Source: PALSA-505 sp963762615
GTDB taxonomy: Bacteria; Actinomycetota; Actinomycetes; Streptosporangiales; Streptosporangiaceae
Assembly (NCBI GenBank): GCA_963762615.1
Contig: CAVXLG010000013.1
Span: 744,001 to 808,000, forward strand
Reading direction: 5' to 3'
Length of the DNA stretch: 64,000 nucleotides
Position 1 is the first letter of the stretch, and each line of letters opens with the position of its first letter. Shown piece after piece: positions 1 to 7,670 of the stretch. Position numbers and translations under genes: made by a program. A model generated the notes under the pieces. The model searched no databases and was not told the origin of the DNA. It saw only the letters and a program-made list of their open reading frames with translations.

Positions 1-1379
1 GCGGCCGCACTGGCCCGGCCGACGATCGACAGCACCCCCGCCAGCTGGGCCGCGCCCATCACCGCGAGCTTCGCGCCCGGCCAGGCGAACAGGAATCGCG
101 GGTCGTAGCCCCGGCCGGACATGCCGTAGTTGCCCGCCCCGAACGACGAGGCCATGGTCACGGTCAGGTGCGGCACTGTGCTGTTGGTCACCGCGTTGAT
201 CATCTTCGCGCCGTCCTTGATGATCCCGCCCTGCTCGTAGCGCGCGCCGACCATGTAGCCGGTGGTGTTCTGCAGGAAGAGCAGCGGCACGTCGGCCTGG
301 TTGGCCAGCAGAATGAACTCGGTGGCCTTCTTCGACTCCTCACTGAACAGCACGCCGCGGTGGTTGGCCAGGATGCCGACCGGGTATCCGTGCAGCCGGG
401 CCCAGCCGGTGACCAGCGATGTGCCGTAGAGCGGCTTGTACTCGTCGAATTCGGACCCGTCCACGGTGCGGGCGAGCACCTCGCGCGGGTCGAACGGCAC
501 CTTCACGTCGGCCGAGACGATGCCCAGGATCTCGTCCGGGTCATACCGGGGCCCGGCCGGGTTGCCGTCCGGCGGCGGGCCGAGTTTGCGCCAGTTGATC
601 CGGGCCATGATGTCCCGGCCGATCCTGATCGCGTCGTGCTCGTCGACGGCGAAGTAGTCCGACAGCCCGGACACCCGCGAGTGCATGCTGGCCCCGCCGA
701 GCGTCTCGTCGTCGCTCTCCTCCCCGGTGGCCATCTTCACCAGCGGCGGGCCGCCGAGGAACACCTTCGCCCGGTTGTCCACCAGGACCGAGTAGTCGCA
801 CATGCCGGGTACGTACGCCCCGCCTGCCGTCGAGTTGCCGAAGACCAGCGCGACCGTCGGGATGCCCAGCGCGGACAGCTCGGTCAGGTCATGGAAGATC
901 CGGCCGCCGGGAACGAACAGCTCGGCCTGGGTGGGCAGGTCCGCGCCGCCCGACTCGACCAGGTTGATCACCGGCAGCCGGTTGAGCCGGGCGATCTCGG
1001 TTGCGCGCAGCGACTTACGCAGCGAGTACGGGTTGATCGAGCCGCCGCGTACCGTCGGGTCGTGCGCGATGATCACGCACTCAACACCGGACACCACGCC
1101 GATCCCGGTGACCAGGCTCGCCCCCACGGTGAACTCGGTGCCCCAGGCGGCCAGGGTGGACAGCTCGAGGAACGGGCTGTCCTGATCGACCAGCAGCTCG
1201 ATCCGCTCCCGGGCCAGCAGCTTGCCCCGGTCCCGGTGCCGCTGCTGGTAGCGATCCCCGCCGCCGGCGATCGCCAGTTCCAGCTGCTCGCCCAGCTGGC
1301 CGAGCAGGGCGAGCTGCGCCGCGCGGTTGGCCTGGTACGTCTCGCCCGCGGTGTCCAGCGATGACGTCAGGACGGCCAT
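1..1379 (-). CDS. Acyl-CoA carboxylase carboxyltransferase (beta) subunit, C-terminus cut by window edge
   Basis: Carboxyltransferase half of a biotin-dependent acyl-CoA carboxylase: it moves a carboxyl group from biotin to an acyl-CoA in the cytoplasm. About 459 codons are visible. Recognisable crotonase-fold segments are NLVESGGADLPTQAE, GNSTAGGAYVPGMCDYS, FLGGPPLVKMATGEE, then NTTGYMVGARYE and FGAGNYGMSGRGYDPRF. The last two resemble methylcrotonyl-/geranyl-CoA carboxylase beta subunits more than propionyl-CoA carboxylase; this subtype is an inference. The ATG at 1379 follows GGAGG with 8-nt spacing. An acyl-CoA dehydrogenase lies upstream on the same strand, as expected for branched-chain acyl-CoA catabolism. 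The 156 bases between it and the methyltransferase hold no supportable gene. Confidence 0.9.
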   Translation of the reverse strand, partial: MAVLTSSLDTAGETYQANRAAQLALLGQLGEQLELAIAGGGDRYQQRHRDRGKLLARERIELLVDQDSPFLELSTLAAWGTEFTVGASLVTGIGVVSGVECVIIAHDPTVRGGSINPYSLRKSLRATEIARLNRLPVINLVESGGADLPTQAELFVPGGRIFHDLTELSALGIPTVALVFGNSTAGGAYVPGMCDYSVLVDNRAKVFLGGPPLVKMATGEESDDETLGGASMHSRVSGLSDYFAVDEHDAIRIGRDIMARINWRKLGPPPDGNPAGPRYDPDEILGIVSADVKVPFDPREVLARTVDGSEFDEYKPLYGTSLVTGWARLHGYPVGILANHRGVLFSEESKKATEFILLANQADVPLLFLQNTTGYMVGARYEQGGIIKDGAKMINAVTNSTVPHLTVTMASSFGAGNYGMSGRGYDPRFLFAWPGAKLAVMGAAQLAGVLSIVGRASAA

Positions 1380-1535
1380 GCCATCATCCTCCGTAGTAGA
1401 TCGCGCGCCCGGACCGGCGTTGCAGCCGCGGGGCGGGTGAGCGAGTCAGCGGTGGTGATGCGCTGGATTCGGTCGCGAGCGATGTCCACCCTCAGACAGT
1501 AGCGACCATGGCGCCGCGCGAGCCGGGCGCAGGCC

Positions 1536-2270
1536 TCAGGCGACCAGTAGCCGACCGCCGAGCTCTGCCGAGTCGAGGGTGGTGATGTCAAGGTTGCGTT
1601 CGGCCCACCGACCTGAGCCGAGATCATCCTGAAGGCTCCGAACGGCCCGCTGTTCGACGGCCGGCCCGACTGCGTCCCACCCTGATATCCCGCGACGGAC
1701 ATGATCGTCTAGGTATGCCCGGGGCCGCCGCCAGAAGGCACAGAAGAAACCGTCAGCGCAGTCCCACGGGACGGGCACCGGCTCCATCCGTGCTCCTATC
1801 GCCCGTGCTCGCTCGGTCAGCGAAGGTCCGGCGGTGAGGTCCGCGATCTCGGGCAGGTAGTCGCGGGTCAGCCAGAACCGATCGAGGTGGCTGGTGTCGA
1901 ACTGGAACACCACCACACGGCGAGCGACCCGCTGCATCTCCCGCAGCCCGGCGATCGGATCCGGCCAATGGTGATCGGACAGCACGGCCATCGCCACGTC
2001 GAAGGACTGGGTCTCGAACGGGAGGTTCTCGGCGACCGCGGCCAGGCAGCGCGCCGCGTCCGCGAGCCGCTGCGCTCGCATGACGGCCGAGGGTTCCACC
2101 GCGGTCACGTCACGGTCGGGCGGCTCGTAGAATCCGGTGCCCGCCCCGACGTTCAGTACTGTGCGCGCATCACCCAGTGCGGCCCAGATCCGCGCTGCGA
2201 TCCGCGGTTCGGTGCGCCGCGTCACGGAATAGCTGGCTCCGATGGTGTCGTACAACTGCGCGCTGGGCAT
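1536..2270 (-). CDS. Class I SAM-dependent methyltransferase
   Basis: A 244-aa protein of the Rossmann-fold methyltransferase superfamily. Motif I is VLNVGAGTGFYEP, followed by an acidic strand end (VTAVEPS) for the SAM ribose and a later segment FDVAMAVLSDHHWPDP typical of methyltransferase domain 11 proteins. The substrate cannot be told. An earlier in-frame start exists at 2318, but ATG 2270 has a purine-rich AGAGAGG site upstream and directly precedes the conserved N-terminus (QLYDTIGASYS), so it was chosen. It sits between an acyl-CoA dehydrogenase (57 bases upstream) and the carboxylase beta gene on the same strand; co-transcription is possible. Confidence 0.8.
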   Translation of the reverse strand: MPSAQLYDTIGASYSVTRRTEPRIAARIWAALGDARTVLNVGAGTGFYEPPDRDVTAVEPSAVMRAQRLADAARCLAAVAENLPFETQSFDVAMAVLSDHHWPDPIAGLREMQRVARRVVVFQFDTSHLDRFWLTRDYLPEIADLTAGPSLTERARAIGARMEPVPVPWDCADGFFCAFWRRPRAYLDDHVRRGISGWDAVGPAVEQRAVRSLQDDLGSGRWAERNLDITTLDSAELGGRLLVA

Positions 2271-2327
2271 GACGCTGCCTCTCTGACCGCCACCGCGGAC
2301 CGGGCACGGCTGGCCCACGGCCCGGCC

Positions 2328-3509
2328 CTAGTACGACCTGGGCAGGCCCAGGCTGTGCTGGGCGACGAAGTTGAGGATCATTTCCCGGTTGACCGGCGCG
2401 ATGCGGAGCAGGCGGGCGAGGCCGAGGTAGGGCACCAGTCCGTATTCAGTGGCCAGCCCGTTGCCGCCATGCGCCTGGATGGCCGCGTCGACAGCGGCGA
2501 CGGCGGCCTCCGCGGCCGCGTACTTCGCCATGTTGGACGACTCGCCGGCCGGCAGCTGGTGATCGTGCTGCCAGGCGGCCTGGCGGGTCATCAGCGCGGC
2601 CAGCTCGGCCTCGATCTTCGCCCTGGCCAGCGGGTGCGAGACGCCCTGGTGAGCGCCGATCGGGGTCTGCCAGACCTGGCGCTCGCTGGCGTACCTGGCC
2701 GCCGTGGCCAGGACGTGCCGGGCGACGCCGACGCCGAGGGCGGCGCTCATGATCCGCTCCGGATTCAGGCCGTGGAAGACCAGCCGGAAACCCTCGCCCT
2801 GCTGGCCGATCAGCGCACCGGGCCCAACCCGCACGGCGTCGAAGTGCAGCGTGAACTGGCGCTCGGGCAGCATGACGTCAACCGGCAGCGGCCGGGCCGT
2901 GAAGCCGGCCGCGTCGGTGGGCACGACGAACAGCGACAGCGTGGCCCCGCCCCTCTCGTCCTGACCGGTCCGCGCGACGACCATCAGCGCCTCGGCCTCA
3001 TCCACCCCGGAGATGTAGTGCTTGGCCCCGCTGATCAGCCAGTCGTCGCCGTCCTGGACGGCGGTCGTGGCGAGCCGGTGGGTATTGGATCCGGCGTCCG
3101 GCTCGGTGATCGCGAAGACCATCTTGGACGTGCCGGCGGCGAGCCCGGGGAGCCACGTCTTGCGCTGTTCCTCCGTGCCGAACTCGGCGATCACCTCGGC
3201 GCAGATCGCGGCCGACACGAGCAGCAGGAGCAGCGGGGTGCCCTGGGCGGCCAGCTCCTCTCCCACGATCGAGAGCTCGCAGATGCCGCCGCCCCCGCCG
3301 CCGTACTCCTCGGGCACGTTCACCCCGATGAACCCGGCCTCGGCCAGCTGCGACCACAGCTCAGCGCAGGGCTGGCGGGCGGCGGCGTGCTCGGCGTAGT
3401 AGCGGGGGCCGAAGCTGCTGGCGATGGCGGCCACCGCGGCCCGCAGGTCGCGATGCTCGTCGGTCTCGGCGAAGTCCACGGCTGCTCCCTGAGGGTGGCG
3501 ATCGGTCAC
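2328..3509 (-). CDS. Acyl-CoA dehydrogenase family protein
   Basis: FAD-dependent oxidation of an acyl-CoA to the 2-enoyl-CoA. The 393-aa chain has the expected three-part layout: an N-terminal helical domain (AGFIGVNVPEEYGG), the beta-barrel signature (VFAITEPDAGSNTHR, then LISGAKHYISG), and a C-terminal helical domain with the FAD-binding QAHGGNGLATEY segment. Length is normal for the family. Two GTG starts are possible: 3509, or 3479 preceded by AGGGAG. The latter gives an N-terminus closer to family members (VDFAETDEHRDL). With the downstream carboxylase it fits branched-chain or terpenoid acyl-CoA breakdown; the exact substrate is not visible. The 263 bases upstream separate it from a divergent acetyltransferase and should contain both promoters. 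Confidence 0.9.
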   Translation of the reverse strand: MTDRHPQGAAVDFAETDEHRDLRAAVAAIASSFGPRYYAEHAAARQPCAELWSQLAEAGFIGVNVPEEYGGGGGGICELSIVGEELAAQGTPLLLLLVSAAICAEVIAEFGTEEQRKTWLPGLAAGTSKMVFAITEPDAGSNTHRLATTAVQDGDDWLISGAKHYISGVDEAEALMVVARTGQDERGGATLSLFVVPTDAAGFTARPLPVDVMLPERQFTLHFDAVRVGPGALIGQQGEGFRLVFHGLNPERIMSAALGVGVARHVLATAARYASERQVWQTPIGAHQGVSHPLARAKIEAELAALMTRQAAWQHDHQLPAGESSNMAKYAAAEAAVAAVDAAIQAHGGNGLATEYGLVPYLGLARLLRIAPVNREMILNFVAQHSLGLPRSY

Positions 3510-3772
3510 CTCGCAGTCAAGTTACCCTTCAGTTGCCCGTTTCGCCCGCCGACGTGCCACCCCACGGCGACGAGAGCCTGCGCTCGGGGCGGCTCCGGGT
3601 TGGCGAGCAGAACGGCGTGACACAAGTGACTGCCGAACGGATTCGCAGCGTTACGTCTCGCGTCGCGAGGGGTCACCGGGACCAACGTAACCGCAGGCCC
3701 AGGTCTTCGCTATGACGCAGGCGGGGCGCGCAGTGCCGGGTGGGCGGGGTATCCGGTGGTTACCCTGCTGGG

Positions 3773-4351
3773 ATGGCGGGACGCTTCGACACCATCCGCA
3801 CCGAGCGGTTGCTGATGCGGCGGTGGCGGCAGGCCGACCGGGAGCCGTACGCGGCGATGAACGCCGACCCGGTGGTGATGCGTTACTTTCCGGGGACTGC
3901 GGACCGGGCGGCCAGCGATTTCAGCGTCGACCGGATGGAGGTGCTGTTCGACCAGCAGGGATTCGGCCTGTGGGCACTGGAGCTGGCCGAGACGGGCGGG
4001 TTCCTCGGGTTCACCGGGCTGAATCCGATGCCCCAGGGAGTGCCCGGTGCGGGCGGCATGGAGGTGGGCTGGCGGCTGGCCCAGCACGCCTGGCACCACG
4101 GGTACGCCACCGAGGCCGCTATCGCGGCCGTGGGCGTCGCCTTCGACGGCATCGGCCTTGATGAGCTGTGGTCGATGACCGCTGTCCTTAACACCCCGTC
4201 GCAGGCCGTCATGCGGCGGATCGGGATGACCCCGTACGCGTACTTCGAGCACCCGAGGATAGAGCGTGGCCACCGGCTCCGCCCGCACGTCGCCTACCGG
4301 ATGGAGCGCCCGCTGGTGGCCGGCAGACCCGCTGGGGCGCGTTCGGGGTGA
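3773..4351 (+). CDS. GNAT family N-acetyltransferase (RimJ/RimL-like)
   Basis: A 192-aa acetyltransferase of the GNAT superfamily that would transfer acetyl from acetyl-CoA to an amino group. It starts with the RimJ/RimL-style strand TIRTERLLMRRWRQADRE, has the central GFLGFTGLN strand, the acetyl-CoA-binding turn EVGWRLAQHAWHHGYATEA, and the late N-x-PSQAVMRRIGM segment that packs on the cofactor. ATG 3773 was preferred to the upstream GTG at 3740 because conservation begins immediately after it. It converges on the Usp gene at 4396. The substrate is unknown. Confidence 0.85.
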   Translation: MAGRFDTIRTERLLMRRWRQADREPYAAMNADPVVMRYFPGTADRAASDFSVDRMEVLFDQQGFGLWALELAETGGFLGFTGLNPMPQGVPGAGGMEVGWRLAQHAWHHGYATEAAIAAVGVAFDGIGLDELWSMTAVLNTPSQAVMRRIGMTPYAYFEHPRIERGHRLRPHVAYRMERPLVAGRPAGARSG

Positions 4352-4395
4352 CCGGGGGGCGGGCGGAGCTGACCGCTGCCGTGGACGGGCTGGCG

Positions 4396-4917
4396 CTAGG
4401 GCACGACCACGACGATCGGGGATCTGCGCTTGCTGATGAGGCAGCGCCCGAGGGAGCCGGCTATCTGGTGCCGGGCCTTGATGGATTTGCCGACCACGAT
4501 CAGGTCGGCGCCAACCTCCTCGGCGACCCGGAGCAGTTCCCTGGCCGGATCGCCGCGGGCGTGGACGAAGCCAACATCGAGGCCGTCGTTGCCGTGCCCG
4601 TACACCTCGGCTCGTAGCGACCTGGCCTGCGCGGCGGCTGCCCGCTCCACCATCGCGTAGTCGCTGGCGGCGACGCCCACCGCGGCCGAGGCCATCGCGG
4701 CCATGCAGGCGTCGGCGGAGGAGCTGACGAACACGGCCACGAGCCGGCCGTCCAGCCGCCGGGCCTCTCCGCACGCCCACCAGAAGGCGGCCCACGACGT
4801 CTCGGAGCCGTCCAGCCCCGCGACGACCACCGCCGCAGTGACCGGGCCGCGGCCCGGCAGCGGCTCCCGGCTGCCGGTTCGCGGAGCGCTGTTCCGCTTG
4901 TCCCGCGGGCCGCGCAT
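4396..4917 (-). CDS. Universal stress protein (UspA family)
   Basis: A 173-aa single-domain Usp with the opening strand VVAGLDGSETSWAA and the closing strand SKRRSPIVVVVP. The ATP-binding loop (VVGKSIKARHQIAGSLG) lacks the canonical G-2x-G-9x-G spacing, so nucleotide binding may be weak or lost. ATG 4917 begins 2 bases after the stop of the MFS-Usp gene, so the two are probably translationally coupled as the end of a MarR / MFS-Usp / Usp operon. The role, inferred from the family, is a cytoplasmic stress or energy-state adaptor. Confidence 0.85.
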   Translation of the reverse strand: MRGPRDKRNSAPRTGSREPLPGRGPVTAAVVVAGLDGSETSWAAFWWACGEARRLDGRLVAVFVSSSADACMAAMASAAVGVAASDYAMVERAAAAQARSLRAEVYGHGNDGLDVGFVHARGDPARELLRVAEEVGADLIVVGKSIKARHQIAGSLGRCLISKRRSPIVVVVP

Positions 4918-4919
4918 GG

Positions 4920-6752
4920 TCAGCCGATCCGTTCCCTCGCACGGAGGGCGTCTGGCGCGACGACGTGCACGGCGCACGGGGCATGGCGCAGCAGCTGGCT
5001 GGTCAGGTCCGCATCGAAGATGCCCGTCAGTCCGCCGCCTTCGGGCGGGCCGATGACGATCATCCGCGCGTTGTGATCTGCCGCGAAGCCCGCGATTCGG
5101 CGGCCGATGTCACCGTGCGCGCCAACCACGCGCAGCAGGTGGCCGTGTCCGGTGACGCCAGCCGTCCGGAGTTCGTCGAGGCTGCCGGCGAGGACGCGGC
5201 CTGCTAGCTCGGGAGTCTCGGCGTCTATGGCCTGCCCCTCGGCGACGTCGGTCTCTATGACGTGCACGATCTCCACGGGGGCGCCGGTGAGCTGGGCGAT
5301 CCTGGCGGCCGCTTCGGTGACCCGGCCGCGGTGCGTGCCGACGTCGATGGCCGCCACAATCGGCGCCGGGCCGGTCCCGTTCGCCGCCCCGGCTCTGGCC
5401 AGGCCCGCGGCCGGCACCGACTCTCGGCCGGCGGGCGGCACGGACTCCCGGCCAGCGGGCGGCACGGACTCCCCGCCGACAGCTGGGGCAGACTCCCCGC
5501 CGACGGCCGGCACAGACTCCCCGGCAGCAGCCGGGGCGGAGGTCTCGCCGGGAGGCAGCGCGATCTCCGTGCCGCGCTGCTCGGCCCGATCCAGCAGCGA
5601 ATGGCCCGTGGCCAGCACCCCGATCGCCAATGCGACCGTCACGGCGCCGAGGTAGAAGGGCACGTGCACGTTCAGGTCAGCGGCCAGCTTGCTTGCGACG
5701 AACGGGGCCAGGCCGCCGCCGATGAAGCGGACGAACCCGTAGGCCGCTGAGGCCACCGGCTTCTCCACCGGGGCGACCAGCATCACCGCCTGTGTCGTCA
5801 GGGTGTTGTTCAGCCCGACGAACGCCCCGGACACGATGACCGCGATGATGAGCGTCAGCTGCGAGGACGTGAATACGGCGATCACCACCAGGTCCAGCGA
5901 CAGCAGGGCCAGGTTCACGTACAGCGTGCGGGCCGTGCCGAACCTGGCCTGCAGCCGCGGCGCGGCGAACACCGCGAAGATCGCGACCAGGATCCCCCAC
6001 CCGGTGAAGACGTAGCCCAGCTGGTGAATGCCCAGGTGCATCGGGAAGGGGGTGTAGGCCAGCAGGGTGAAGAAGCCCCAGTTGTAGCCAAGCGCGGTGA
6101 GGCTCATGATGACCAGCCCGCGATGCCGCAGCGCCTGCAGCGGCTCGAGGATCGAGGTCCGGCGCGGTGGTTTTGGCGTGGCGTCTACCCAGATCAGCGT
6201 GGCCACCAGCGAGATCGCCATCAGCACGGCTACCCCGAAGAACGGGCCGCGCCAGCTGATGCCGCCCAGCTCGCCGCCGACCAGCGGGCCGAGCGCGATG
6301 CCGATCCCCAGCGCGGTCTCGTAGAGGATGATGGCGCCGGAGAACCCGCCCGAGGCGGCGCCGATGATGACGGCCAGCGAGGTGGCGATGAACAGTGCGT
6401 TGCCCAGCCCCCACCCGGCCCGGAACCCGATGATCCCGCTGATCGTGTTCGACGACCCGGCCAGCGCGCTGAACGCGACGATCAGCACCAGCCCGGCGAC
6501 CAGCGTCCGCTTGCCGCCGATCCGGCTCGACACCCAGCCGGTCACCAGCATCGCCACCGCCGTGACGACCAGGTAGCTGGTGAACAGCAGCTCCACCGAG
6601 CTCGGCGACGCCTTCAGCTGCCTGGACAGCGCGGGCAGGATCGGATCCACCAGGCCGATGCCCATGAACGACACCACGCAGGCGAACGCGACCGCCCACA
6701 CGCCTTTCGGCTGGCGGAACGGGCTGGCCAGCGCGACATGGCCGTCGGTCAT
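4920..6752 (-). CDS. MFS transporter fused to a C-terminal universal stress protein domain
   Basis: A 610-aa fusion. Residues ~15-395 form a 12-TM major facilitator with the motif-A loop GWVSSRIGGKRTLVAG after TM2 and drug-efflux-like TM1 (GIGLVDPILPALSRQL). A low-complexity linker at ~400-455 is built of near-octapeptide repeats (GGESVPAV, GRESVPPA). Residues ~465-610 are a Usp domain (PIVAAIDVGTHRGRVTEAA ... CAVHVVAPD). The ATP loop (GPPEGGGLTGIFDADL) is degenerate. The ATG overlaps the MarR stop as ATGA, so the regulator and exporter are translationally coupled, and a second Usp follows directly. Inferred role: a MarR-controlled efflux pump with a built-in cytosolic sensor or regulatory domain; the substrate is unknown. 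Confidence 0.88.
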   Translation of the reverse strand: MTDGHVALASPFRQPKGVWAVAFACVVSFMGIGLVDPILPALSRQLKASPSSVELLFTSYLVVTAVAMLVTGWVSSRIGGKRTLVAGLVLIVAFSALAGSSNTISGIIGFRAGWGLGNALFIATSLAVIIGAASGGFSGAIILYETALGIGIALGPLVGGELGGISWRGPFFGVAVLMAISLVATLIWVDATPKPPRRTSILEPLQALRHRGLVIMSLTALGYNWGFFTLLAYTPFPMHLGIHQLGYVFTGWGILVAIFAVFAAPRLQARFGTARTLYVNLALLSLDLVVIAVFTSSQLTLIIAVIVSGAFVGLNNTLTTQAVMLVAPVEKPVASAAYGFVRFIGGGLAPFVASKLAADLNVHVPFYLGAVTVALAIGVLATGHSLLDRAEQRGTEIALPPGETSAPAAAGESVPAVGGESAPAVGGESVPPAGRESVPPAGRESVPAAGLARAGAANGTGPAPIVAAIDVGTHRGRVTEAAARIAQLTGAPVEIVHVIETDVAEGQAIDAETPELAGRVLAGSLDELRTAGVTGHGHLLRVVGAHGDIGRRIAGFAADHNARMIVIGPPEGGGLTGIFDADLTSQLLRHAPCAVHVVAPDALRARERIG

Positions 6753-7273
6753 CGCGCTCCTCCCCCGGGCTGCTTCGGTCGCCTGGGTCGCCCGGCGGGT
6801 GATCGGGTCGCCGGATCCCGCCGCTCGGTGTCGAGCTCGCGCAGGTGCCGCAGAGCCGGGATCGCCGCGGCCAGCGCCGCGGCCTCACCGGGCGGCAGCT
6901 TGTCGATGAGCTGCACGATCGCCTCGGCGCCCGCTCGCCGCCGGGCCCCCAGCAGGTCCGACCCAGCTGCGGTCAGCCAGACCAGCGCCACCCGCTTGTC
7001 CGCCGGGTCGCCGCGCCGCTCGGCCAGCCCGGCCCGCTCCAGCACGCTCACCAGCGCGGTCATCGACGGCTGAGCCATCTTCTCGGTGAACGCCAGGTCG
7101 GTCAGCCGCCGCGGGCCGGTGCGGTCCAGGGTGGCCAGCGTCGCCAGCGAGGTCAGGCTCATATCGCGAGGTCCCCGCTGCAGCACCGCGGCGACCAGCC
7201 CGTAAAGTGCCTCCCCGGCGGCGGCCCGGTCACCTGGCTCCCGCTGCCCTTTCGTCCCCATCTCCTGGCCCAT
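6749..7273 (-). CDS. MarR family transcriptional regulator
   Basis: Winged-helix regulator: SLATLATLDRTGPRRLTDLAF, the recognition-helix segment KMAQPSMTALVSVLERAGL, and the wing RRGDPADKRVALVWLTAAG are typical MarR elements. It ends in a basic, Pro/Gly-rich tail. The start is uncertain: ATGs at 7291, 7273 and 7261 are in frame and none has a well-spaced ribosome site. The one at 7291 lies inside a palindrome (7290-7301) that is likely the operator, so an internal start is favoured. The stop overlaps the start of the MFS-Usp gene. Likely represses its own operon until a ligand binds. Confidence 0.85.
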   Translation of the reverse strand: MGQEMGTKGQREPGDRAAAGEALYGLVAAVLQRGPRDMSLTSLATLATLDRTGPRRLTDLAFTEKMAQPSMTALVSVLERAGLAERRGDPADKRVALVWLTAAGSDLLGARRRAGAEAIVQLIDKLPPGEAAALAAAIPALRHLRELDTERRDPATRSPAGRPRRPKQPGGGAR

Positions 7274-7289
7274 GCCAGAAGGATAGCAC

Positions 7290-7301
7290 ATCTATATAGA
7301 T
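7290..7301. promoter_or_regulatory. Perfect 12-bp palindrome, candidate MarR operator/promoter
   Basis: ATCTAT/ATAGAT is a perfect palindrome in a rare AT-rich patch just upstream of the MarR coding sequence. MarR-type repressors usually bind such sites in their own promoter. The TATATAGAT core could also serve as the -10 region on the minus strand. Function is inferred. Confidence 0.45.
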
Positions 7302-7476
7302 TAATGATGTAAATTGGCGCCCGGCCCGCCGGCGCCGGGCAGGCGGCGGCCGCTGGTCAGCCTCAGTACCGGGAGTCAGCGGCCGCGGGCGGTTGTCACG
7401 TATTGCGGGGGACGTGTCGCTGGCGGTGGGTGCCCGGCGTGGATCGTCGCGGCGATCCTGGTGATCCGGCGCCAAC

Positions 7477-7580
7477 CGAGGAGGCAGTCAGCCTGGATTT
7501 GGCCGGCGACCGACGAGAACGCCGCCAGGGGCAGCCTGGACGCCGCGAGCCCGGCAGTCCTACTGCCGGGGCACTCTTAG
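7477..7580 (+). repeat. Dispersed ~100-bp repeat, copy A, with hairpin
   Basis: About 90% identical to 59571-59670. Both copies contain GTCAGCCTGGATTTGG, GACGAGAACGCCGCCAGG and a terminal hairpin; here the arms are CCCGGCAG (7550-7557) and CTGCCGGG (7563-7570). This copy carries one extra G (AGGGGC versus AGGGC). It lies in a 397-base gap (7274-7670) between the MarR start and the M1 peptidase stop that holds no supportable gene. Its nature (small mobile element, structured RNA or terminator) is unknown. Confidence 0.7.
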
Positions 7581-7670
7581 CGGGGATTGACCCGGCGGGC
7601 GCGGACGCGCGGGCGCAGCGTCGCGGCGGGTGCAGGTTTGCGTCGCGGCGGGTGCAGGTTTGCGTCGCGG

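Noticed and set aside
168..1364. Long plus-strand open frame opposite the carboxylase gene
   Set aside because: Antisense shadow of a high-GC coding region; the minus strand gives clear carboxyltransferase motifs while this frame is Arg/Gly/Val-rich with no family resemblance.
1380..1535. Possible small gene between methyltransferase and carboxylase (VDIARDRIQRITTADS...)
   Set aside because: The stretch could be the end of a decayed protein, but it has no start or ribosome site of its own and runs into the carboxylase start.
1887..3620. 577-codon plus-strand open frame
   Set aside because: Covers the acyl-CoA dehydrogenase and methyltransferase genes in antisense; its composition is that of a reverse-strand shadow.
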